Shown here piece by piece: positions 1-5,163 of a DNA stretch of 5,178 nucleotides. A program made the position numbers and the translations under genes. Position 1 is the stretch's first letter; every line of letters starts with the position of its first letter. The stretch is taken from assembly GCA_014763835.1 (NCBI GenBank), contig JACXUQ010000120.1, positions 1-5,178 of the forward strand, given 5' to 3'. Under the pieces are notes generated by a model. The model was given only the letters and a program-made list of their open reading frames with translations, had not been told where the DNA came from and searched no databases. This stretch comes from Thiotrichales bacterium. Lineage in GTDB: Bacteria > Pseudomonadota > Gammaproteobacteria > Thiomicrospirales > Thiomicrospiraceae.

Positions 1-141
1 ACTTGCTAATAGCGAGCTATTAGCTGCGTTTTCCGCCTCAACCAGCCAATTTTTTCCTCATTTTTATTTCGCGCCCCACTCGTGCAAAGCTCTCTATAAA
101 AATACGTGATAATCCAAAATAAATGAGGAAGTAAGGTCAGA
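1..141 (+). promoter_or_regulatory. Upstream region of clpP with weak promoter-like boxes
   Basis: No coding region can be supported here. Two -10-like hexamers, TATAAA (95-100) and GATAAT (108-113), lie 29-47 nt before the clpP start, but neither has a recognisable -35 box at 16-18 bp. The GC-rich stretch GCGCCCCACT (71-80) recalls the CCCCAT -10 element of heat-shock sigma-32 promoters, which control clpPX in enterobacteria, yet no CTTGAA-like box lies 13-17 bp upstream. The ribosome binding site is TAAGG (132-136), 5 nt before ATG. A clpP promoter is expected in or upstream of this stretch but cannot be placed firmly. Confidence 0.3.
5..24. repeat. Short perfect inverted repeat (hairpin) at the left edge
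   Basis: GCTAATAG (5-12) and CTATTAGC (17-24) are exact reverse complements around a 4-nt CGAG loop. The repeat is followed by TGCG and only four T residues (29-32). It could be a weak terminator for a gene lying to the left (tig is the usual neighbour) or an operator upstream of clpP. The pairing is seen directly; the role is inference, and the neighbouring gene is outside the window. Confidence 0.45.
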
Positions 142-744
142 ATGGACAGCAATTTGATTCAAAACGCACTTGTGCCAATGGTAATTGAACAGACCAGTCG
201 TGGTGAACGTTCCTATGATATTTATTCCCGTTTATTGAAAGAGCGTGTGATCTTTATGGTTGGACAGGTTGAAGATCACATGGCCAATTTGATTGTGGCG
301 CAAATGTTGTTTTTGGAATCCGAAAATCCGGATAAGGATATTCACTTGTACATCAATTCACCGGGCGGCAGTGTCACGGCCGGCATGGCGATTTACGATA
401 CCATGAATTTCATCAAGCCTGATGTGAGTACCATGTGTATCGGCCAGGCGGCGAGCATGGGCTCTTTCCTGTTGTCTGCCGGTGCCAAGGGCAAGCGTTT
501 TGCGCTGCCGAATTCGCGCGTGATGATTCACCAGCCGCTAGGCGGTTTCCAGGGTCAGGCAAGTGACATTCAGATCCATGCGCAGGAGATCCTGAAAATC
601 AGAGATAATTTGAATCGCGCCCTGGCGGAACACACCGGACAGGATCTGGCGACGATTGAACGCGATACTGACCGTGATAATTTTATGAGTGCGCAGCAGG
701 CGTGTGATTACGGTTTGGTCGATAAAGTACTGACAAAACGATAA
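142..744 (+). CDS. clpP: ATP-dependent Clp protease proteolytic subunit ClpP
   Basis: Serine peptidase of family S14. It forms a double-heptamer chamber in the cytoplasm that degrades proteins unfolded by ClpX (or ClpA). The 200-residue product carries the full catalytic triad: Ser105 in GQAASMG, His130 in MIHQP and Asp179 in DRDNF. The oxyanion-loop motif SPGGSV is at 73-78. By comparison with E. coli, whose mature chain starts ALVPMV, processing should occur before Ala9. The propeptide is then only 8 residues instead of 14, and the mature triad falls on 97/122/171, exactly the E. coli numbering. The start is supported by TAAGG 5 nt upstream. clpX follows after 10 nt and is surely cotranscribed. 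Identity is not in doubt; the propeptide boundary is inferred by homology. Confidence 0.98.
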   Translation: MDSNLIQNALVPMVIEQTSRGERSYDIYSRLLKERVIFMVGQVEDHMANLIVAQMLFLESENPDKDIHLYINSPGGSVTAGMAIYDTMNFIKPDVSTMCIGQAASMGSFLLSAGAKGKRFALPNSRVMIHQPLGGFQGQASDIQIHAQEILKIRDNLNRALAEHTGQDLATIERDTDRDNFMSAQQACDYGLVDKVLTKR

Positions 745-747
745 GGT
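742..747 (+). promoter_or_regulatory. clpX ribosome binding site overlapping the clpP stop codon
   Basis: TAAGGT matches the complement of the 16S rRNA 3' end, and its first three bases are the clpP stop codon TAA. It lies 7 nt before the clpX ATG at 755. This arrangement favours translational coupling, so that the two partner subunits are made together. The overlap is seen directly; the coupling is inference. Confidence 0.75.
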
Positions 748-754
748 AAGAATA

Positions 755-2014
755 ATGAGTCATGATAAGACACTTTACTGCTCGTTCTGTGGCAAGGGTC
801 AGGATGAGGTTCGCAAACTCATTGCCGGTCCGTCGGTTTATATTTGTGACGAGTGCGTAGAACTCTGCAACGATATTTTGCAGGAAGAGTTCGGCGCAGA
901 AGCTTTATCAACGTTTGAGTTGGAAAACCTGCCTACGCCGCACGAAATCAGCAAAATTCTGGATGATTATGTCATTGGACAGCATCAGGCTAAAAAGGTG
1001 CTGGCGGTTGCGGTTTATAACCATTACAAACGCCTACAAAATTCGCACAAGAAGGATGATGTTGAGCTGACCAAAAGTAATATTTTGCTGATTGGTCCGA
1101 CCGGTTCCGGTAAGACATTATTGGCACAAACGTTGGCGCGTTTGCTGGATGTGCCGTTTGCGATTGCCGATGCCACCACCTTGACCGAGGCCGGTTATGT
1201 GGGTGAGGATGTTGAAAGCATTATTCTGAAGCTTTTGCAGCGCTGCGATAACGATCCGGAGAAAGCGGAGCGTGGCATTATTTATATCGATGAAATCGAC
1301 AAGATTACCCGCAAATCTGAAAACCCTTCGATTACGCGCGATGTATCGGGCGAAGGGGTGCAGCAGGCTTTGCTGAAACTGATCGAAGGCACAATCGCTT
1401 CTGTACCGCCGCAGGGCGGGCGTAAACATCCTAACCAGGATATGATTCAGGTGGATACCTCGAAGATTCTGTTTATCGTGGGTGGGGCTTTTGAGGGCTT
1501 GGATAAAATTATCGACCAGCGTACCGAAACGAATATGGGGATCGGGTTCTCTGCCGAGGTGAAGTCGGCAGACAAGAAGCGCACCCTGACGGAAAAATTC
1601 CGTAATGTCGAGCCGGAAGATCTGATTAAGTTCGGTTTGATTCCGGAATTTGTTGGGCGTCTACCGATGATTTCCGTTCTGGAAGAACTGGATGAAGAGG
1701 CATTGGTCAAAATTCTGACCGAACCTAAAAATGCCTTGGTTAAACAGTTCCAGAAAATGTTTGAACTGGAGGGTGCCGAGTTGCAGTTCCGCAAAGACGC
1801 ACTGACGGAGATCGCGCACATGGCGATTGAACGTAAAACCGGCGCGCGCGGTCTGCGTTCGATTATGGAGCAACTTTTGCTTGATACAATGTATGACCTG
1901 CCTAGCTTGAAAAATATTGAGAAAGTCGTTATTAATAAAGCCGTAGTACAAGGTAAGAAGCCACCGATGATGGTGTATCAAGAAGAAGAGCCAAAGAAAG
2001 CTTCCAGCGAGTAA
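755..2014 (+). CDS. clpX: ATP-dependent Clp protease ATP-binding subunit ClpX
   Basis: AAA+ unfoldase that forms a hexameric ring, recognises substrates such as ssrA-tagged proteins, unfolds them with ATP and threads them into ClpP. The 419-residue product (E. coli has 424) shows the N-terminal zinc-binding domain with Cys9, Cys12, Cys31 and Cys34. Then follow Walker A GPTGSGKT (114-121), the pore-1 loop GYVG (147-150), Walker B with DE at 179-180, and the RKH pore-entrance loop (223-225). The IGF loop that docks into ClpP is at 263-265, the arginine finger in EFVGRLP at Arg302, and the sensor-2 Arg in TGARG at Arg365. All functional elements are intact. It is the second gene of the clpPX unit and is followed 30 nt later by a strong terminator. 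There is no sign of frameshift or truncation. Confidence 0.98.
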   Translation: MSHDKTLYCSFCGKGQDEVRKLIAGPSVYICDECVELCNDILQEEFGAEALSTFELENLPTPHEISKILDDYVIGQHQAKKVLAVAVYNHYKRLQNSHKKDDVELTKSNILLIGPTGSGKTLLAQTLARLLDVPFAIADATTLTEAGYVGEDVESIILKLLQRCDNDPEKAERGIIYIDEIDKITRKSENPSITRDVSGEGVQQALLKLIEGTIASVPPQGGRKHPNQDMIQVDTSKILFIVGGAFEGLDKIIDQRTETNMGIGFSAEVKSADKKRTLTEKFRNVEPEDLIKFGLIPEFVGRLPMISVLEELDEEALVKILTEPKNALVKQFQKMFELEGAELQFRKDALTEIAHMAIERKTGARGLRSIMEQLLLDTMYDLPSLKNIEKVVINKAVVQGKKPPMMVYQEEEPKKASSE

Positions 2015-2037
2015 ATTCGACTGAAGTTAAGGTGAAC

Positions 2038-2067
2038 TTTAAAGTACCCAGCTTGGCTGGGTATTTT
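2038..2067 (+). promoter_or_regulatory. Possible weak lon promoter overlapping the clpX terminator
   Basis: TTTAAA (2038-2043) and TATTTT (2062-2067) are separated by 18 bp and match the sigma-70 boxes at 4 of 6 positions each. They would start transcription near 2074, leaving a leader of about 26 nt that still contains the lon ribosome binding site. The -35 region reads CTTTAAA, one base from the sigma-32 element CTTGAAA, but the matching CCCCAT element is absent. It is proposed because no better promoter exists between the terminator and lon; the match is weak. Confidence 0.25.
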
Positions 2068-2070
2068 TTT
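2045..2070 (+). terminator. Intrinsic terminator after clpX
   Basis: An 8-bp perfect stem, TACCCAGC (2045-2052) with GCTGGGTA (2056-2063), closes a TTG loop and is followed directly by seven T residues (2064-2070). The three A residues at 2041-2043 could extend pairing into the T-tract past one unpaired G. This is a textbook rho-independent terminator for the clpPX transcript. Its T-tract ends 29 nt before the lon start codon. Confidence 0.9.
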
Positions 2071-2088
2071 GCGCTTACCGCCACAAAG

Positions 2089-2094
2089 AAAGGA
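2089..2094 (+). promoter_or_regulatory. lon ribosome binding site
   Basis: AAAGGA lies 5 nt before the ATG at 2100. The in-frame ATG codons at 2121 and 2127 have no such motif before them, so this site decides the start of Lon in favour of the longest form. Confidence 0.75.
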
Positions 2095-2099
2095 AAAAT

Positions 2100-4517
2100 A
2101 TGGAACTCGACCAAGTCACAATGAAAATGAATGTATTAGTGCTGCCATTAAGGGATGTAGTGGTTTTCCCCGGCAATGTCATGCCACTGTTTGTCGGTCG
2201 CGAAAAGTCCATACAGGCATTGAACGAGGCCATGGAAGGCGATAAACAGATCTTCCTGGTGACTCAAAAAAGTGCGGAGCAGGATATTCCTACGCTGGAA
2301 GACCTTTATTCCGTGGGCACGATGGCTAACATTCTACAGTTGCTGAAGCTGCCGGATGGTACGGTTAAGGTCTTGGTGGAGGGGGTGCAGCGTTTCCACC
2401 TGCTCAGTTTGAACAACCATACCAATGTGCTGTTGGGTGACATCAGCGAATTTGTTTCTGTGGAAGATAATCAGACCGACACGATTGTGCTGTTGCGCGC
2501 TCTGAAAGAGAGTTTTGTGCAATATGCCGACCTCAAAAAGAAAATACCTTCAGAGGTGATTGCCTCCGTCAAAAAAGAGGAGTCGGCGGATCGTCTGGTG
2601 GACCTGGTTTCGGCCAACGTCAATCTGAAAGTGGCCGATAAGCAGGCTTTGTTGGAGTTGTCGGCGGTCAATGAACGTCTTGAGCAGATGTTGTCGATTG
2701 TGGAAACCGAGCGTGAGTTGCTGGAGTCCGAAAAACGCATCACGACTCGCATCAAGAAACAGATGGATAAAACGCAGCGTGAGTACTATCTGAACGAGAA
2801 GATTAAGGCGATTCATACCGAGTTGGCCGGTGGTGATGAGGGCGTTGTCAGCGAGTACGATCAGCTGTCTGAAAAAATTGAACAGGCCGGGATGAGCGAA
2901 GAGGCATTGGCCAAGGCCAAAGCCGAATTGAAAAAACTCAAAATGATGCCGTCTCAGTCTTCAGAAGCGACTGTGGTGCGCAATTATCTGGAATGGTTGC
3001 TGGCGGTGCCGTGGAAAAAACGCTCGCGCGTCTCCAAGGATTTGCAGCACGCAGAGCAGGTGCTGGACAGTCAGCATTATGGTCTGGAAAAGGTCAAGGA
3101 GCGTATTGTCGAGTTTTTGGCGGTGCAGAAGCGCGTGCGTAAGATTAAAGGGCCTATTTTGTGTCTGGTCGGACCGCCGGGTGTCGGTAAAACCTCTCTG
3201 GCGCGCTCTATTGCCGAGGCGACCAATCGTAAATATGTGCGTATGGCATTGGGAGGGGTGCGCGATGAAGCGGAAATCCGCGGTCACCGTAAAACCTATA
3301 TTGGCGCGCTGCCAGGTAAGATTATTCAGAAAATGAGCAGTGCCGGCACGCGTAACCCCCTGTTCCTGTTGGATGAAATCGACAAGATGAGCAGTGATAT
3401 GCGCGGTGACCCTGCCAGTGCTTTGCTTGAGGTGTTGGATCCCGAACAAAACAGCACCTTTAACGATCATTATCTGGAGGTGGATTACGATCTGTCTGAT
3501 GTGCTGTTTGTCGCGACCTCCAACTCAATGGATATTCCCGAAGCCTTGCTCGACCGCATGGAGGTTATCGAGTTATCGGGCTATACGGAGCCGGAAAAAC
3601 TCAATATAGCCCGAGAGCACCTGTTGCCTAAAGCGGCAAGCGATCATGGTCTGAAACCAGATGAGTTGGAAATCACCGATGAGGCACTGAAAGCGATTAT
3701 CCAGACCTACACACGCGAAGCCGGCGTGCGACATCTGGCGCGTGAACTTGCCAAAATCTGCCGTAAAGCGGTCAAGAAACTGGTGACAGGCGAGGCGGAA
3801 GGCCAAATTATCATTACGCCTGATGCGTTAGAGGGCTATCTTGGTGTGGCGCGTTATCGTATCGGTCTGGCAGATGCGCAGAACCGCATCGGTCAGGTTG
3901 CCGGTTTGGCGTGGACGCGCGTGGGTGGTGATTTGCTGCGTATTGAAGCAACGGCGATGCCCGGAAAAGGTAAACATTCCAGTACAGGCCAGTTGGGCAG
4001 CGTTATGAAGGAGTCGGTCGATACGGCGATGAGTGTTATTCGCAGCCGGTCGGCTGAGCTAGGATTGGCAGACGACTTCTATGAGAACTTGGATTTGCAT
4101 TTGCATTTTCCGGAAGGGGCGATCAAGAAGGACGGTCCAAGCGCCGGGATTGCCATTTGTACCGCCATTACGTCTGTTTTGACCAAGACGCCGGTGAGGG
4201 CAGATGTGGCTATGACGGGCGAAATCACGCTGCGCGGTGAGGTGTTGCCGATTGGCGGCTTGAAAGAGAAGTTACTGGCCGCGCTACGCGGAGGCATCAA
4301 AACGGTGCTTATTCCGTTTGATAACGTTCGTGACCTGGCAGATGTGCCCGAAGAGGTTAAAGAGCAGTTGGACATTCGCCCGGTAAAATGGGTGGATGAG
4401 GTGTTGAATGTGGCATTAGAACAAATGCCTACCCCTATAAAAGAAAATGATGGAATAGCCGTGTTTTCAGGGGGTGAAGAGGTAAAAGAGGGCCAAACTG
4501 ACGCGAATCGACACTAA
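2100..4517 (+). CDS. lon: ATP-dependent protease Lon (LonA type)
   Basis: Cytoplasmic homohexameric AAA+ serine protease (family S16) that degrades misfolded and short-lived regulatory proteins. The 805-residue product contains, in order: the LonA N-terminal domain (from about 12, with LVLPLRDVVVFP, to about 205), a charged helical linker (about 205-300), and the ATPase module. That module has Walker A GPPGVGKT (358-365), Walker B with DE at 425-426 and a sensor-2-like GVRHLAREL (542-550). The protease domain (about 590-775) carries the Ser-Lys dyad: Ser681 in KDGPSAG and Lys724, the second Lys of GGLKEK, with the same 43-residue spacing as E. coli S679/K722. E. coli Lon has 784 residues; the extra length here is mostly an acidic, polar tail after about 776. 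The start is set by AAAGGA 5 nt upstream. Its transcription is unclear because a terminator lies just before it. Confidence 0.98.
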   Translation: MELDQVTMKMNVLVLPLRDVVVFPGNVMPLFVGREKSIQALNEAMEGDKQIFLVTQKSAEQDIPTLEDLYSVGTMANILQLLKLPDGTVKVLVEGVQRFHLLSLNNHTNVLLGDISEFVSVEDNQTDTIVLLRALKESFVQYADLKKKIPSEVIASVKKEESADRLVDLVSANVNLKVADKQALLELSAVNERLEQMLSIVETERELLESEKRITTRIKKQMDKTQREYYLNEKIKAIHTELAGGDEGVVSEYDQLSEKIEQAGMSEEALAKAKAELKKLKMMPSQSSEATVVRNYLEWLLAVPWKKRSRVSKDLQHAEQVLDSQHYGLEKVKERIVEFLAVQKRVRKIKGPILCLVGPPGVGKTSLARSIAEATNRKYVRMALGGVRDEAEIRGHRKTYIGALPGKIIQKMSSAGTRNPLFLLDEIDKMSSDMRGDPASALLEVLDPEQNSTFNDHYLEVDYDLSDVLFVATSNSMDIPEALLDRMEVIELSGYTEPEKLNIAREHLLPKAASDHGLKPDELEITDEALKAIIQTYTREAGVRHLARELAKICRKAVKKLVTGEAEGQIIITPDALEGYLGVARYRIGLADAQNRIGQVAGLAWTRVGGDLLRIEATAMPGKGKHSSTGQLGSVMKESVDTAMSVIRSRSAELGLADDFYENLDLHLHFPEGAIKKDGPSAGIAICTAITSVLTKTPVRADVAMTGEITLRGEVLPIGGLKEKLLAALRGGIKTVLIPFDNVRDLADVPEEVKEQLDIRPVKWVDEVLNVALEQMPTPIKENDGIAVFSGGEEVKEGQTDANRH

Positions 4518-4542
4518 GTACGGATTTTAGCGGTTTTTTTGC

Positions 4543-4572
4543 TTGACACCTTTGACGAAGGGTTGCTATAAA
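4543..4572 (+). promoter_or_regulatory. Strong sigma-70-type promoter for hupB
   Basis: A consensus -35 TTGACA (4543-4548), an 18-bp spacer and TATAAA (4567-4572, 5 of 6 matches) are preceded by TGC (4564-4566), the extended -10 element. Transcription should start near 4579, giving a leader of about 56 nt before the hupB ATG. A strong, separate promoter fits the high abundance of HU and means hupB need not depend on lon. Confidence 0.85.
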
Positions 4573-4575
4573 TGG

Positions 4576-4600
4576 TTCTAGCCGCCGAATGGCGCTAGAA
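4576..4600 (+). repeat. Imperfect inverted repeat at the hupB transcription start
   Basis: TTCTAGC (4576-4582) pairs with GCTAGAA (4594-4600). Inside, after one unpaired C (4583), GCC (4584-4586) pairs with GGC (4591-4593) around a GAAT loop. The dyad begins 4 bp after the -10 box and covers the predicted start near 4579. At RNA level it would put a hairpin at or next to the 5' end of the hupB mRNA; at DNA level it could be an operator. No T-tract follows, so it is not a terminator. Confidence 0.55.
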
Positions 4601-4634
4601 TTAAACAAAAAATGGTACTCATGGAGATTAAATA

Positions 4635-4907
4635 ATGAACAAATCTGAATTAGTAAGTGCAATTGCAGAACAAGCTGGTTTGACTAAAGCGGACGCTGCG
4701 CGTGCGTTGGATGCAACGGTTGCGGCGATTACTGGAGCGTTGGGCAAAGGTGATTCTGTAGCGATCATCGGTTTTGGTACTTTCAAAGTTGGTGAGCGTG
4801 CTGCACGTACTGGTCGTAACCCTCAAACTGGCGCTGAAATGAAGATTCCTGCCGCAAAAGTGCCTAAGTTTACTGCTGGTAAAGCGCTAAAAGACGCTGT
4901 GAACTAA
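4635..4907 (+). CDS. hupB: DNA-binding protein HU-beta
   Basis: Small basic nucleoid protein that bends and compacts DNA as a dimer and binds nicked, gapped or kinked DNA without strict sequence preference. The 90-residue length is typical. Two N-terminal helices (about 3-38) form the dimer core. They are followed by the GFGTF turn (46-50) and the beta-arm with RNP (61-63), whose Pro63 is the intercalating proline of the HU/IHF family. The C-terminus KFTAGKALKDAVN is characteristic of HU. The sequence and the position after lon favour HU-beta over HU-alpha or the IHF subunits. The ribosome binding site GGAG (4623-4626) is 8 nt upstream. The gene is rich in GTT, GCT, GGT and CGT codons, unlike lon, as expected for a very highly expressed protein. 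Confidence 0.97.
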   Translation: MNKSELVSAIAEQAGLTKADAARALDATVAAITGALGKGDSVAIIGFGTFKVGERAARTGRNPQTGAEMKIPAAKVPKFTAGKALKDAVN

Positions 4908-4943
4908 AATTTGTCAAAAATTTGCAAAAAAAACGACAAATTT
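4907..4943. repeat. A/T-rich inverted repeat overlapping the hupB stop codon
   Basis: AAATTTGTC (4907-4915) and GACAAATTT (4935-4943) are a perfect 9-bp inverted repeat with a 19-nt A-rich loop. The left arm starts on the last base of the hupB stop codon, and the right arm ends 2 bp before the -35 box of the tRNA promoter. As RNA it could be a weak hupB terminator or a 3'-end stabiliser, but the stem has few G-C pairs and only TTTAATT follows. It may equally be a by-product of an A/T-rich upstream promoter element. Confidence 0.5.
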
Positions 4944-4945
4944 AA
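4908..4945 (+). promoter_or_regulatory. Candidate UP element of the tRNA promoter
   Basis: The stretch directly upstream of the -35 box is almost all A and T, with an AAAAATTT tract (4916-4923) and a run of eight A residues (4926-4933). Such tracts at about -40 to -60 are bound by the RNA polymerase alpha C-terminal domain at rRNA and tRNA promoters. The composition is seen directly; the function is inferred from position. Confidence 0.5.
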
Positions 4946-4973
4946 TTGACAACTTCTCCCAAGCCCCTATAAT
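4946..4973 (+). promoter_or_regulatory. Consensus stable-RNA promoter for the tRNA cluster
   Basis: Perfect -35 TTGACA (4946-4951) and perfect -10 TATAAT (4968-4973) are 16 bp apart, placing the start near 4980. The bases after the -10 box (ACGCCAC, 4974-4980) form a GC-rich discriminator. In E. coli this is the hallmark of promoters repressed by ppGpp and DksA during the stringent response. The short spacer and this discriminator both fit growth-rate control of tRNA synthesis. Confidence 0.9.
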
Positions 4974-4979
4974 ACGCCA

Positions 4980-5079
4980 CATCAATTAAGCGCAGACGCA
5001 AAGCCTGGCAAAGCCGCCAGGCAAGCGGCCTGCAGAAGATTTGAAGAAGTTAATCTGATTCAGAAATTGATGCTTAATT
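4980..5079 (+). other. Structured leader of the tRNA transcript
   Basis: About 100 nt separate the predicted start from the tRNA-Val 5' end, with no supported ORF. CAATTAAGC (4983-4991) is the exact reverse complement of GCTTAATTG (5072-5080), so the two ends of the leader can pair over 8-9 bp. The last pair would use the first base of the tRNA. Inside, GCCTGGC (5003-5009) pairs with GCCAGGC (5016-5022), and AGATT (5037-5041) with AATCT (5052-5056). RNase P cleavage before 5080 would release this leader as a closed, branched RNA of about 100 nt. The pairings are seen directly; the fold and any function are inference. Confidence 0.5.
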
Positions 5080-5155
5080 GGGTGGTTAGCTCAGCTGGGA
5101 GAGCATCGCCCTTACAAGGCGAGGGTCACAGGTTCGAACCCTGTACCACCCACCA
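5080..5155 (+). tRNA. tRNA-Val(UAC), complete with encoded CCA
   Basis: A full cloverleaf is visible. The acceptor GGGTGGT (5080-5086) pairs with ACCACCC (5145-5151), followed by discriminator A and CCA (5153-5155). The D stem is GCTC/GAGC. The anticodon stem TCGCC/GGCGA (5106-5110, 5118-5122) encloses loop CTTACAA with anticodon TAC (5113-5115). The T stem ACAGG/CCTGT encloses TTCGAAC (5133-5139). It reads GUA and, through wobble modification, other Val codons. All stems are fully paired, so the tRNA should be functional. It is the first gene of the cluster driven by the promoter at 4946-4973. Confidence 0.97.
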
Positions 5156-5163
5156 TACAATCA

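Noticed and set aside
71..81. Sigma-32 heat-shock promoter for clpP based on the CCCCAC motif
   Set aside because: The required CTTGAA-like -35 element is absent at 13-17 bp upstream, so the motif alone cannot support the call.
2..109. Frame open from the left edge to TGA at 107-109, as a possible C-terminus of trigger factor
   Set aside because: The translation (LANSELLAAFSASTSQF...) does not resemble a trigger factor C-terminus and would run over the promoter region of clpP.
1447..1821. 124-codon open frame on the - strand
   Set aside because: It lies fully inside clpX in antisense, and the Ser- and Arg-rich composition is what the reverse of such codons gives.
2028..2035. Strong ribosome-binding-like TAAGGTGA after clpX
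   Set aside because: No start codon follows at a suitable distance, and the terminator begins 10 nt later, so no gene starts here.
2961..3470. 169-codon open frame on the - strand
   Set aside because: It lies opposite the Lon linker and ATPase region, whose protein is conserved and intact. It has no recognisable motif and is best explained as a shadow of lon codon use.
3079..3609. Two short + strand frames (3079-3336 and 3394-3609) inside lon
   Set aside because: Both are alternative frames of the intact Lon ATPase domain, rich in Trp, Cys and Arg, with no family resemblance. They do not indicate a frameshift, since the Lon frame is unbroken.
4514..4540. Possible intrinsic terminator at the end of lon, with seven T residues at 4534-4540
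   Set aside because: Only a 4-bp CTAA/TTAG pairing precedes the T-run, with a long loop, too weak for a convincing terminator. The T-run also sits just upstream of the hupB -35 box and may serve that promoter.
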